This document shows, piece after piece, positions 1-8,080 of a DNA stretch of 64,000 bases (within the stretch, counting starts at the first letter, position 1; the number at the start of each line of letters is the position of its first letter). Origin of the DNA: Actinomycetes bacterium (lineage in GTDB: Bacteria > Actinomycetota > Actinomycetes > Propionibacteriales > Nocardioidaceae); NCBI GenBank assembly GCA_023460975.1, contig JAEWOG010000073.1, positions 24,046 to 88,045 of the forward strand. Direction: 5' to 3'. The notes under the pieces were generated by a model, which saw only the letters and a program-made list of their open reading frames with translations, searched no databases and was not told where the DNA came from. The position numbers and the translations under genes were made by a program.

Positions 1-643
1 GGTTCACCATCTTCGCCGTGTGCCCCATGTCCCAGAAGATGTTGTTGTGGAAGAAGCCGTCGCCGTAATAGGCGGCCTGCTCGGCGATCTCGGGCGTACG
101 GATGGAGCCGTGCCACACGAACGGCGGCGTGCCGTCGAGCGGGGCGGGGGTCGAGGTGTAGCCCTGCAGGGGCGTACGGAACTCGCCGCTCCAGTTGACG
201 ACCGGCTCGCGCCACAGCGTGCGCAGCAGGTGGTAGTTCTCCACGGCGAGCTTCACGCCGTCGCGGATGTCCTTGCCGAACCACGGGTACACCGGACCGG
301 TGTTGCCGCGCCCCATCATGAGGTCGACGCGGCCGCCGGACAGGTGCTGCAGGAACGCGTAGTCCTCCGCGATCTTGACCGGGTCGTTGGTCGTGATGAG
401 CGTGGTCGACGTCGAGAGGATGAGGTCCTCGGTCTTGGCCGCGATGTAGGCCAGGTGGGTGGTGGGGCTGGAGGCCACGAAGGGCGGGTTGTGGTGCTCT
501 CCGGTGGCGAAGACGTCGAGTCCGACCTCCTCAGCCTTGAGCGCGATCTGGGTCATCGCCTCGATGCGCTCCCCCTCCGTCGGCGTGGTGCCCGTGGTGG
601 GGTCCGTGGTGACATCGCTGACGCTGAAGATCCCGAACTGCAT
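1..643 (-). CDS. LLM-class flavin-dependent oxidoreductase (3' end off the window)
   Basis: N-terminal ~214 residues of a luciferase-like flavin monooxygenase; the C-terminus lies beyond the left edge. Read on the minus strand it begins MQFGIFSVSD and keeps family landmarks: GLDVFATGEHH at about residues 41-51 and GGRVDLMMGRGN at about 103-114, the TIM-barrel segment preceding flavin contacts. The ATG at 643 follows a strong GGGGAGG ribosome site. Members use FMN or F420 to oxidise small organics with O2; substrate cannot be told here. It stands alone, divergent from the lipoprotein at 785. Family call is secure, function is not. Confidence 0.88.
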   Translation of the reverse strand, partial: MQFGIFSVSDVTTDPTTGTTPTEGERIEAMTQIALKAEEVGLDVFATGEHHNPPFVASSPTTHLAYIAAKTEDLILSTSTTLITTNDPVKIAEDYAFLQHLSGGRVDLMMGRGNTGPVYPWFGKDIRDGVKLAVENYHLLRTLWREPVVNWSGEFRTPLQGYTSTPAPLDGTPPFVWHGSIRTPEIAEQAAYYGDGFFHNNIFWDMGHTAKMVN

Positions 644-784
644 GACGCCTCCCCGTGACTGGATTGATTGAAGTTTGTACTACTCCAAACGGGGTGTCCA
701 ACGGATCTATTCCGCCCCCGCATTCCACGCCCCTCGCGCACTCACCCGTCACACTGGTCACACGTACCCGACCCCGGAGGACTC

Positions 785-1366
785 ATGCGCACCCGTACCG
801 CCGCCACCCTGCTCGGCCTCGTCCTGCTCGGCACCCTCGCCGCGTGCGGTGACGATGCCCCCGCTCCGCGGCAGGCCATCGGATCCGTACGACCCACAAC
901 CCCCGCGAGCGAACCCGAGTTCGGCAAGCCCGGACGCCCCGTCGATGGCGGCCAGGGCAAGGGCAACGGGCTCGGCGTCACCGACGTCAGACTGGCCCGC
1001 CACAACGGCTTCGACCGCATCGTGATCGACCTGGGCGGCAAGGGCACGCCGGGCTGGAACGTGCGCTACGTCAAGCGCGCAGTCGCCGACGGCTCGGGCG
1101 AGCGCATCGCCCTCAAGGGCGACAGCATCCTGGCCGTGACGGTGCACGGGGTCGGCTACCCCGTCGACACGGGCGTCGAGGAGTTCGGCGACATCCGTAC
1201 GCGCGTCAGCGGCTCGGGCACCGAGTCGATCGCCGAGGTCGCCCCCGGGGTTGTCTTCGAAGGCAGTCAGGTCGCGTACGTGGGCCTCGAGGGCTCCAAG
1301 CGGCCCTTCCGCGTCTTCGCGCTGACCAGCCCCACGCGGTTGGTGGTGGACGTACGCCAGCCGTGA
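785..1366 (+). CDS. AMIN-like domain lipoprotein
   Basis: Predicted secreted lipoprotein of 193 residues. The start at 785 is preceded by CGGAGG and gives a classical signal (MRTRTAATLLGLVLLGTLAAC) with the lipidated Cys at 21; an upstream in-frame ATG at 668 would add a peptide with no signal character and is rejected. After a Pro/Gly-rich spacer (about 25-60), residues 63-193 match the AMIN-like fold of actinobacterial lipoproteins (VTDVRLARHNGFDRIVIDLGG, ending RVFALTSPTRLVVDV). AMIN domains usually bind cell-wall or envelope components; the exact role is unknown. Monocistronic. Confidence 0.8.
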   Translation: MRTRTAATLLGLVLLGTLAACGDDAPAPRQAIGSVRPTTPASEPEFGKPGRPVDGGQGKGNGLGVTDVRLARHNGFDRIVIDLGGKGTPGWNVRYVKRAVADGSGERIALKGDSILAVTVHGVGYPVDTGVEEFGDIRTRVSGSGTESIAEVAPGVVFEGSQVAYVGLEGSKRPFRVFALTSPTRLVVDVRQP

Positions 1367-1406
1367 GGCCGCGTACTGCCGCGGCGCCAGGAACACCCGC
1401 CCGGAG

Positions 1407-1482
1407 CAAGTAGCGCGCGTTTATCGCCTACTCCCCATGCGCATTTGCGCACCATCAGTACGCGATAAACGCGCGTTACTTG
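1407..1482. repeat. 76-bp imperfect inverted repeat (hairpin element)
   Basis: Two 24-nt arms (1407-1430 and 1459-1482) are complementary at 22 positions around a 28-nt loop. The arm core is GCGCGTTTATCGC. One of the two mismatches would be a G-U pair in RNA. It lies between the lipoprotein stop (1366) and the CsoR operator. No T-tract follows, so it is not an obvious intrinsic terminator, though a termination or RNA-end role remains possible. Confidence 0.8.
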
Positions 1483-1567
1483 AGCTTGGGGTATTGCGGG
1501 CGAGCGCCGAGAAGGAGCCCACCGAGAGCTGCGCCTGCACGAAAGCCCGCCTTCCGGACTTGATTTT

Positions 1568-1584
1568 ATACCCCCTAGGGGTAT
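1568..1584 (+). promoter_or_regulatory. CsoR operator for the copper operon
   Basis: ATACCCCCTAGGGGTAT is a near-perfect palindrome with the TACCC..GGGTA pattern of CsoR-family operators. It sits immediately 5' of csoR, overlapping a likely -10 region (TTTATA at 1565-1570), so bound repressor should block transcription of the csoR-copZ-copA operon until Cu(I) releases it. The assignment is by pattern and position; binding has not been shown. Confidence 0.8.
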
Positions 1585-1594
1585 CGTGGCTGTC

Positions 1595-1921
1595 ATGACC
1601 GAGACCAGCTGCCACCAGCCCAGCGACCAGCACGGCCACCTCGAGGGCAACGCCGAGGCCAAGGCGGCCCACCTCAAGCGACTTCGTCGCATCGAGGGCC
1701 AGGTGCGCGGCCTGCAGCGCATGGTCGAGGAGGAGCAGTACTGCATCGACGTCCTCACGCAGGTCTCCGCAGCGACCAAGGCCCTCCAGGCGCTGGCGCT
1801 GTCCCTGCTCGACGACCACATCGCGCACTGCGTGGTCGACGCCGCCGTCAAGGGCGGCGAGGAGAAGGACGCCAAGCTCGCCGAAGCCTCCGCGGCCATC
1901 GCGCGACTCGTCCGGTCCTGA
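1595..1921 (+). CDS. csoR: CsoR-type copper-sensing repressor
   Basis: Metal-sensing repressor of the CsoR/RcnR (DUF156) family, 108 residues from the ATG at 1595; a GTG at 1586 would add three residues and cannot be excluded. The all-helical core starts AAHLKRLRRIEGQVRGLQRM (~25-43). The Cu(I) ligand set Cys-His-Cys is present: Cys50 in EEQYC, His75 and Cys79 in DDHIAHC. A His-containing N-terminal tail precedes the core. First gene of the copper operon, directly behind its own operator, so autorepression relieved by Cu(I) is expected. Downstream copZ and copA support copper rather than nickel or formaldehyde sensing. Confidence 0.93.
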   Translation: MTETSCHQPSDQHGHLEGNAEAKAAHLKRLRRIEGQVRGLQRMVEEEQYCIDVLTQVSAATKALQALALSLLDDHIAHCVVDAAVKGGEEKDAKLAEASAAIARLVRS

Positions 1922-1973
1922 CCGACTGCCACCCGGCGGTCGAGACACCACCCATCCACCAGGAGGAACCACC

Positions 1974-2180
1974 ATGAGCGAGACCACCACCTACACCGTC
2001 ACCGGCATGACCTGCGGCCACTGCGCCTCCTCGGTCAGCGAGGAGATCTCGGAGATCCCCGGCGTGGAGCAGGTCGACGTGGTCGTCGAGACCGGCGCCG
2101 TCACCGTCACGAGCCAGCAGGCCCTCGACACCGCTGCCGTCAAGGCCGCCGTCGAGGAAGCCGGCTACGCCCTGGCATGA
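1974..2180 (+). CDS. copZ: CopZ-like copper chaperone (HMA domain)
   Basis: A 68-residue stand-alone heavy-metal-associated domain, usual size for CopZ. It carries the Cu(I)-binding loop MTCGHC (residues 12-17) in the beta-alpha-beta fold and ends GYALA. A strong AGGAGG site lies 8 nt before the ATG. CopZ proteins carry Cu(I) in the cytoplasm and hand it to the CopA ATPase and to CsoR, both in this operon. The stop overlaps the next start by four bases (ATGA), implying translational coupling. Confidence 0.94.
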   Translation: MSETTTYTVTGMTCGHCASSVSEEISEIPGVEQVDVVVETGAVTVTSQQALDTAAVKAAVEEAGYALA

Positions 2181-3148
2181 GCCGCGAGATCCCCGGCTCC
2201 GTACGGGTTGGCGGCTACGTGCTCGGCCTCGTCGCGGCATTCGCTGCCGCGTACGGGGTCGGCCAGGCCGTCGGCCCCGTCGACAGCGAGCAGGCCAGCG
2301 ACCACGGCGGCCACGCTGCCGAGGAGCCCGCTGCCGACGAGCCCGGTGCCAACGGGCAGGGCCACACCGACAGCGGAACCGAGCATGCCGCAGCCACCGG
2401 CCCCACCGACGGCGTGTCAGGCCTGACTGCACGGGCGGACGGATTCACGCTCGCGCTGGCCCAGCCGATCGTGGCGGCCGGTCGCCAGGATCTGACGTTC
2501 CAGATCCTGACCTCCTCGGGTCGTCCCCTGCTGGACTACACCGAGGCGCACGAGAAGGACCTGCACCTCATCGTCGTACGCCGCGACCTGAGCGGCTTCC
2601 AGCACGTCCACCCGACCCTCGACACCGAGACCGGCACCTGGTCGGTTCCCGTACGCCTGGGCGGCGGCACCTGGCGCGTGATCGCCGACTTCGTGCCGCA
2701 GGGCTGGGACCCGCTGACCTTGGCCGAGGACCTCTCGGTGCGCGGCGAGTTCGCGCCCGTACCGCTGCCCGCGATGAGCCAGACCGCCACCGTGGGCCCG
2801 TACGAGGTCCACCTGTCTGGCAGCACCGCGCCGGGCGCCGACACCACGCTCACCGTGCACATCACCCGCGACGGGCAGGAGGTCACCGACCTCGAGGGTT
2901 ACCTCGGCGCGTACGGCCACCTCGTGGCCCTGCGGTCCGGCGACCTCGGCTACCTGCACGTGCACCCCACCGACAACGGGTCGTCGGGACCGGAGATCGC
3001 GTTCGGGACCTCGTTCCCCACGCACGGCACCTACCGGCTGTATCTCGACTTCAAGCACGACGGGACGGTCCGTACGGCCGAGTTCACCGTGGACGCCTCC
3101 GGCGCCCCGGGCACCGCCACCGAGGAAGGAGCAGGCCATGACCACTGA
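2177..3148 (+). CDS. Exported His-rich protein of the copper operon
   Basis: A 323-residue protein of unknown function, wedged between copZ (4-bp overlap) and copA (11-bp overlap). One N-terminal hydrophobic helix (~12-28) should anchor or export it. A His/Glu/Asp-rich linker follows (~34-75). The rest is beta-rich with recurring HVHP motifs (FQHVHPTL ~148, YLHVHPTDN ~262) and a HGTYRLYLDF segment, and it ends GAGHDH. Proteins of this kind commonly sit beside actinobacterial copper ATPases. The His motifs and context suggest extracytoplasmic copper binding, but that is inference and no enzymatic motif was recognised. Confidence 0.75.
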   Translation: MSREIPGSVRVGGYVLGLVAAFAAAYGVGQAVGPVDSEQASDHGGHAAEEPAADEPGANGQGHTDSGTEHAAATGPTDGVSGLTARADGFTLALAQPIVAAGRQDLTFQILTSSGRPLLDYTEAHEKDLHLIVVRRDLSGFQHVHPTLDTETGTWSVPVRLGGGTWRVIADFVPQGWDPLTLAEDLSVRGEFAPVPLPAMSQTATVGPYEVHLSGSTAPGADTTLTVHITRDGQEVTDLEGYLGAYGHLVALRSGDLGYLHVHPTDNGSSGPEIAFGTSFPTHGTYRLYLDFKHDGTVRTAEFTVDASGAPGTATEEGAGHDH

Positions 3149-5390
3149 CACCCAGACCCACGACGCCACCACGGACGTCGAGCTCGCGATCACCGGCATG
3201 ACCTGCGCGTCCTGCGCCAACCGGATCGAACGCAAGCTCAACAAGCTGGACGGCGTGGTCGCGACGGTCAACTACGCCACCGAGAAGGCGAAGGTGACCT
3301 TCCCCGGGACCTACTCCCCCGACGACCTGGTGGAGACCGTACGCGCGGCCGGGTACGACGCCACGCTGCCCCAACCGGCCAGGGCCGAGACCTCCGAGGA
3401 CGACGACTCCCGGGCACCCGACCCGCTGCTGCAGCGGCTCGTGGTGTCCGCGCTCCTCAGCGTCCCCGTGATCGCGATGGCGATGGTGCCGGCGTGGCAG
3501 TTCACGTACTGGCAGTGGGCCTCCCTCGCCCTCGCCGCGCCCGTCGTCGTGTGGGGCGCCTGGCCCTTCCACCGCGCCGCGGCCGTCAACCTGCGACACG
3601 GCACCGCGACGATGGACACGCTCGTCTCGCTGGGCGTGGGCGCGGCCTTCGCCTGGTCGATCTACGCCCTGTTCTGGGGCACCGCGGGGACGCCGGGGAT
3701 GACCCACGGCTTCGACCTCACGATGAGCCGCGGCGACGGCGCGGGCAACATCTACCTCGAGGCCGCCGCGGGCGTGACCACGTTCCTGCTGCTGGGCCGG
3801 TGGCTCGAGCACCGGTCCAAGCGCCAGGCCGGCGCGGCGCTGCGGGCGCTGCTCGACCTGGGCGCCAAGGAGGTCGCCGTCCTGCGCAACGACCAGGAAG
3901 TGATGATCCCCGTGGAGGACCTGGGGGCGGGGGAGGAGTTCGTCGTACGTCCCGGGGAGAAGGTCGCCACCGACGGCGAAGTCGTGTCCGGGGTGTCCGC
4001 GGTGGACGTCTCCCTGCTCACCGGGGAACCCGTACCCGTCGATGTCGCAGCCGGCGACGCCGTGATCGGCGCCAGCATCAACACCACGGGGCGCCTGGTC
4101 GTCCGCGCCACCCGCGTCGGCTCGGACACGCAGTTGGCCCAGATGGCCAAGCTCGTCGAGGACGCCCAGACGGGCAAGGCTCCGGCGCAGCGGCTCGCGG
4201 ACCGGATCTCGGGGATCTTCGTCCCCGTCGTCATCGTGCTCGCGCTGGCCACGCTCGGCTTCTGGCTCGGCGCGGGCGCGGGAACCTCCGCTGCCTTCAC
4301 CGCAGCCGTGGCCGTCCTGATCATCGCCTGCCCCTGCGCCCTCGGCCTGGCCACCCCGACCGCCCTCATGGTCGGAACGGGGCGGGGCGCCCAGCTCGGC
4401 ATCCTCATCAAGGGACCCGAGGTGCTGGAGTCCACGCGTACGGTCGACGTGATCGTGCTGGACAAGACCGGCACCGTCACCACCGGCGAGATGGCCGTAC
4501 GCGACGTGGTCGCCGCCGCGGGCGAGGACGCCGACGAGGTGTTGCGCCTGGCCGGTGCCCTCGAAGCCGCCTCGGAGCACCCGATCGCGCGAGCAGTGTC
4601 GACCGCGGCCCGCGAGGCTTCGGGCGCGGTGGCGACGGTCGAGGACTTCGCCAACGTGGAGGGCCTCGGGGTGCAAGGGGTCGTCGACGGGCACGCCGTA
4701 CTCGTCGGCCGGCCCCGGCTGCTGGCGGAGTGGTCCCAACACCTGCCCGAGGACCTCGCCGACGCGTTGGCGCGGGCCCAGGGTGAGGGGTCGACTGCCG
4801 TCGCCGTCGGCTGGGACGGCCGCGCCCGCGGCGTCATCGTCGTCGGCGACACCGTCAAGCCCACCTCGGCGGAGGCGATCGCCCGGTTCAAGGAACTGGG
4901 GCTGTCGCCCGTCCTGCTGACCGGCGACAACGAGGCCGCGGCGCGACGTACGGCCGCGGAGGTCGGCATCGACACCGTCATCGCCGACGTCCTGCCCGCC
5001 GACAAGGTGGCGGAGATCCACCGGCTCCAGGCCTCCGGCAAGACGGTCGCCATGGTTGGCGACGGCGTCAACGACGCCGCGGCGCTCGCCCAAGCGGACT
5101 TGGGTCTGGCCATGGGAACGGGCACGGACGTGGCCATCCAGGCCAGCGACCTGACCCTCGTACGGGGCGACCTGCGCGTGGTGGCCGACGCCCTGCGCCT
5201 CTCGCGGCGCACGCTCGGCACGATCAAGGGCAACCTGTTCTGGGCGTTCGCCTACAACGTCGCCGCGATCCCCGTCGCTGCCGCAGGCCTCCTGAACCCG
5301 ATGCTCGCGGGGGCTGCGATGGCGTTCTCCAGCGTCTTCGTGGTCACCAACAGCCTGCGGCTCCGGCGGTTCCGCTCCGAGATCGCGTGA
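3138..5390 (+). CDS. copA: Copper-exporting P1B-type ATPase
   Basis: Heavy-metal P-type ATPase of 750 residues that pumps Cu(I) out of the cytoplasm. It has an N-terminal HMA domain with MTCASC (Cys23, Cys26), transmembrane helices, the TGEP actuator motif, the membrane CPC motif (398-400), phosphorylation site DKTGT (Asp442), SEHP in the nucleotide domain, and GDGVND (641-646). CPC defines the monovalent-copper subgroup. GAAGGAG precedes the ATG. Last gene of csoR-copZ-(His-rich)-copA, so it should be copper-induced through CsoR. Immediately downstream is repeat array A. Confidence 0.96.
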   Translation: MTTDTQTHDATTDVELAITGMTCASCANRIERKLNKLDGVVATVNYATEKAKVTFPGTYSPDDLVETVRAAGYDATLPQPARAETSEDDDSRAPDPLLQRLVVSALLSVPVIAMAMVPAWQFTYWQWASLALAAPVVVWGAWPFHRAAAVNLRHGTATMDTLVSLGVGAAFAWSIYALFWGTAGTPGMTHGFDLTMSRGDGAGNIYLEAAAGVTTFLLLGRWLEHRSKRQAGAALRALLDLGAKEVAVLRNDQEVMIPVEDLGAGEEFVVRPGEKVATDGEVVSGVSAVDVSLLTGEPVPVDVAAGDAVIGASINTTGRLVVRATRVGSDTQLAQMAKLVEDAQTGKAPAQRLADRISGIFVPVVIVLALATLGFWLGAGAGTSAAFTAAVAVLIIACPCALGLATPTALMVGTGRGAQLGILIKGPEVLESTRTVDVIVLDKTGTVTTGEMAVRDVVAAAGEDADEVLRLAGALEAASEHPIARAVSTAAREASGAVATVEDFANVEGLGVQGVVDGHAVLVGRPRLLAEWSQHLPEDLADALARAQGEGSTAVAVGWDGRARGVIVVGDTVKPTSAEAIARFKELGLSPVLLTGDNEAAARRTAAEVGIDTVIADVLPADKVAEIHRLQASGKTVAMVGDGVNDAAALAQADLGLAMGTGTDVAIQASDLTLVRGDLRVVADALRLSRRTLGTIKGNLFWAFAYNVAAIPVAAAGLLNPMLAGAAMAFSSVFVVTNSLRLRRFRSEIA

Positions 5391-5411
5391 GGTTTGGTCG
5401 GGCGGGGGCGT

Positions 5412-5727
5412 GTCATGCGAACCCGGGCCTGCCGGGGTGTGCGTCATACAAACCGGGTCCGCTGGGCTGTGCGTCATACGAACCGGCACCAATACGTACG
5501 GGTCCGTATGACGCACGACCAGCCAGGGCCCGTACGTATGACGCACGACTACCCAGGGCCCGTACGTATGACGCAACCCCCAGCCAGGGCCTGTACGTAT
5601 GGCGCACGACCACCCGACCAGCTCCACGTCATACAAACCCACCCAACCGAGCCCCACGTCATACAACCCCGCACCAATACGTACGACTCCGTATGACGCA
5701 CGACCACCCAGGGCCCGTACGTATGAC
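5412..5727. repeat. Repeat array A: GTCATAC heptamers in both orientations, 30-33 bp spacing
   Basis: The 440 bp between copA and the EcsC gene hold 11 copies of GTCATAC (or GTCATGC / GTATGGC). Forward copies start at 5412, 5443, 5473, 5628 and 5658; reverse copies (GTATGAC) at 5506, 5536, 5566, 5597, 5691 and 5721. Steps are 30, 31 or 33 bp. Each change from forward to reverse is a 33-bp hinge with a shared interior containing CACCAATACGTACG. Forward copies continue AAACC; reverse copies continue GCACGAC. At 5469-5516 the flanks make a perfect 12-bp stem. No gene is predicted here. Confidence 0.93.
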
Positions 5728-5830
5728 GCCCCCCGCCAGAGCACCCGGGAATGCGCGGCGCGCACCGCGGGTTGGAGGTGGGTTCGATACTTTCAACGTC
5801 GGCCACGACCCGTGGCGGAGAGGGGACGAC

Positions 5831-6550
5831 ATGGCGATCATCCGAAAGTCGCGCAAGCAGCAGCCGGTGCACGTTCCGGACGACGAGAATGTCATCACCC
5901 GGCTCATCACCCTGCTCCTCGATGTCGGCATCGACGGGGCAGGGCCGATGCCACCCGCCGCTGAGCTCGGCCACCGGGCGTTCGTCGCCACCGGCGGGCG
6001 CGAGCAGGCGATCGCCCGCGTGGCGCGCCGAGGCCTCGTCAAGAGTGGAGTCAGCGGGTTCGCCACCGGGATGGGTGGCTTCGTCACGATGCCGCTGGCC
6101 CTGCCCACCAACGTGGCGGCCTTCTACCTCGCAGCCACCCGTACGGTCGCCGCGATCGCCCACCTGCGGGGCTACAACGTCGACGACCCGGCCGTACGGA
6201 CGGCGATCCTGCTCACCCTGGTGGGTTCCGACGCCACGGATGTGCTCACGAAGGCCGGGATGAAGACCCCGAAGGGCGCCGCCACCGGTGTGGCCCTGAG
6301 CAGCCTGCCGCCGGCGGCGCTGATGATGGTCAACAAGGCCATCGGGTTCCGTCTGGTGCGGGGTCTCGGCGAGAAGGCCGCCGCCCAGTTGGGGCGGGCG
6401 GTCCCGCTGGCGGGCGGCGCCATCGGCGCGACGCTCGACACGGTGATGATGAAGACGATCGCGACGCACGCGATGAAGGAGTTCCCCGCCCTCCCCATGG
6501 TCGGCCCGGGGGACCATGACCGACCACGGGTGGGCTCACCGGCCGTGTGA
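5831..6550 (+). CDS. EcsC-family protein
   Basis: A 239-residue EcsC-domain protein. The ATG at 5831 follows GAGAGGGGACGAC; in-frame codons further upstream run through the repeat array and are not used. The family pattern is visible: a polar N-terminus, then hydrophobic stretches (FATGMGGFVTMPLALPTNV ~78-96; ~130-170) and a Gly-rich segment AVPLAGGAIGATLDTVMM (~196-213). EcsC was named from the Bacillus ecs locus, but its biochemical role is unknown; the hydrophobic segments suggest membrane association. It converges with the CotH gene with no gap. Confidence 0.82.
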   Translation: MAIIRKSRKQQPVHVPDDENVITRLITLLLDVGIDGAGPMPPAAELGHRAFVATGGREQAIARVARRGLVKSGVSGFATGMGGFVTMPLALPTNVAAFYLAATRTVAAIAHLRGYNVDDPAVRTAILLTLVGSDATDVLTKAGMKTPKGAATGVALSSLPPAALMMVNKAIGFRLVRGLGEKAAAQLGRAVPLAGGAIGATLDTVMMKTIATHAMKEFPALPMVGPGDHDRPRVGSPAV

Positions 6551-8080
6551 TCAGGCCGGTGGACTGGGGGTGCCGGACTCCTCGTCCTGCCCGGCACCTT
6601 CGATGGAGTCGCGTACGGCCTGGGCCTCAGAGGCGACCGTCTCGGCGTCGACGAGGTCACTGGCCTGCTCGGTGAGCAGGGCCTCCCACCGATCGACGGC
6701 CTCCAGGGCGAGACCGGAGTCGTACAACTCCGCCCTCAGGTCGCTGCTGGCCTGCTCGATGAGGGCTGCGAACTCCTCCACCTCGCTGAACCGTTCGACC
6801 AGTACGTTGGACCGGCCGCCGGGGCCACCTCCCGCCCCGCCCGCACCGCCGAACTCGGGCGCGTCGGTCGGGCGTTCGCCCTGAGGCATCTCGGCCCCCT
6901 CGGGCATTGCGGGCATCTCACCGTCCTCGGGCGGCTCGAAGCCCTCCGGAGGCTCGGGACGCTCGCCGTCCCCACCAAAACCGCCACCGAACCCGCCGCC
7001 GAACCCACCGAAGGCCAGGTTGTGGTCCCACGCCACCACCGTGAAGGAGTCCGAGTCGGCGTCCCAGCGGAGGAAGGAGTTGTTGCCCGGGCCATCGATG
7101 TCGTCGAAGTTGTCGATGAGCTCCTCAAAGGCCAGGTAGCGGGCGAACGCTTCGGTGTCGAGGTGGTCGCCGAGCGACTCGGCGAACTCCTCGTCGCTGG
7201 AGTTGTTGAGGAAGTCGAGCAGCTCGATCAGCGGCGTCATGTCGTCCTCGCCGGTCTCCTGGTCGAACACGTCCACGTACGACTCGGCGTCCTCGCCGCG
7301 CCACGACCAGTCGCCCTCGGACTCGGACTTGTAGAGCAGGCCCGTGGTGGAGAAGTTCTCCTCCTCCCAGGTCTCGTCGAGGTTCTGCACCACGAGTCGC
7401 AGAGCCGCGTCGGCGCCGTTGACGCTGAAGCTGGACGCGATCGCGTACTCGCTGGCCAGACCCGCCTCACGCAGCAGGTCGAGCGCGACGGCCTCGTTGA
7501 TCGCGGTCGTGGTCGAGTTGGAGCGGACCACGAACTCGCTGTAGCCGTCCGCCGTCTGCCCGTCGACGAACTTGTCGAGCCGGATCAGCCACGGCAGTTC
7601 GGTGGGCTCCGAGTCGACGTCGGCGCCGCGCAGCGACGAATTGCCCTTGAGCCGCAACCCCACGTTCTCGTACGTCGTGCCGTCGATGGTCACGGTGGCG
7701 GAGATCCACTCCTTCTCGTCGGTGTCGGCGTACGTCTGGAGCATCTCGCTCACCGTCGCCTCGTCGACCTCGACGGAGATCTCGTGCACCTCGGAGGCGT
7801 CCCACACGCCCGTCCCCTCGGCCACCTCCAGCGCTGCCGACTGGGCAGATCCGGACCCCGACCCTTCCGAGCCGACTCCTACCGCCGAGCATGCGCTCAG
7901 GCCGAGCACTGCCGCCGCGGCCAGTGCGGGAACCATCCGCCGGAACCGGCGCGTCCAGCGGGTCCCTCGTTCGTCGAGCGTGCCCAGCTCGTCGAGCCTG
8001 TCGAGACGCCCTGGTTTCGACGAGCTCAACCAGCGGGGTTGCCCCGGTTTCGACGAACTCAACCAGCGATGGAGACTCAT
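6551..8080 (-). CDS. CotH kinase-family lipoprotein
   Basis: A 509-residue CotH-type protein. CotH members are atypical kinases found on spore coats and in cell envelopes. The ATG at 8080 has a good GGAGG site and overlaps the VTC gene stop by four bases. Residues ~5-40 (two WLSSSKPG units, then LDRLDELG) are translated dispersed repeat; the real lipoprotein signal follows (RRFRRMVPALAAAAVLGLSAC). The CotH core includes LRLKGNSSLRG, NNSFLRWDADSDSF and AWDHNLAFGG, the last holding the likely metal-binding Asp. A Gly- and Pro/Glu-rich low-complexity segment follows (~360-430). Last gene of a DUF4956-VTC-CotH operon. Confidence 0.88.
   Translation of the reverse strand: MSLHRWLSSSKPGQPRWLSSSKPGRLDRLDELGTLDERGTRWTRRFRRMVPALAAAAVLGLSACSAVGVGSEGSGSGSAQSAALEVAEGTGVWDASEVHEISVEVDEATVSEMLQTYADTDEKEWISATVTIDGTTYENVGLRLKGNSSLRGADVDSEPTELPWLIRLDKFVDGQTADGYSEFVVRSNSTTTAINEAVALDLLREAGLASEYAIASSFSVNGADAALRLVVQNLDETWEEENFSTTGLLYKSESEGDWSWRGEDAESYVDVFDQETGEDDMTPLIELLDFLNNSSDEEFAESLGDHLDTEAFARYLAFEELIDNFDDIDGPGNNSFLRWDADSDSFTVVAWDHNLAFGGFGGGFGGGFGGDGERPEPPEGFEPPEDGEMPAMPEGAEMPQGERPTDAPEFGGAGGAGGGPGGRSNVLVERFSEVEEFAALIEQASSDLRAELYDSGLALEAVDRWEALLTEQASDLVDAETVASEAQAVRDSIEGAGQDEESGTPSPPA
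7991..8068. repeat. Dispersed repeat cluster R1 (GGTTGAGC..GTCGAAACC family)
   Basis: Three copies or variants: one of the GTCGAGCCTGTCGAGACGCC type at 7991-8010, and two of GGTTTCGACGA[G/A]CTCAACC type at 8013-8035 and 8046-8068. The cluster lies inside the 5' end of the CotH gene and is translated into its N-terminal extension. Four further clusters occur at 29325, 36648, 42837 and 48904. Confidence 0.85.

Noticed and set aside
5412..5727. CRISPR array
   Set aside because: Repeats are 7-12 bp, occur in both directions, and the intervening sequences are similar to each other; no cas genes.
3084..5765. Very long minus-strand open frame opposite copA
   Set aside because: It is the mirror of a clear CopA gene with all P-type motifs; low-complexity, Gly/Arg/His-rich product typical of antisense frames in high-GC DNA. 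The same applies to 15070-17346, 18182-20065 and 26443-29739 on the plus strand.
5387..5830. N-terminal extension of the EcsC protein through array A
   Set aside because: In-frame but of repeat composition; the ATG at 5831 has a ribosome site and begins the family-like sequence.
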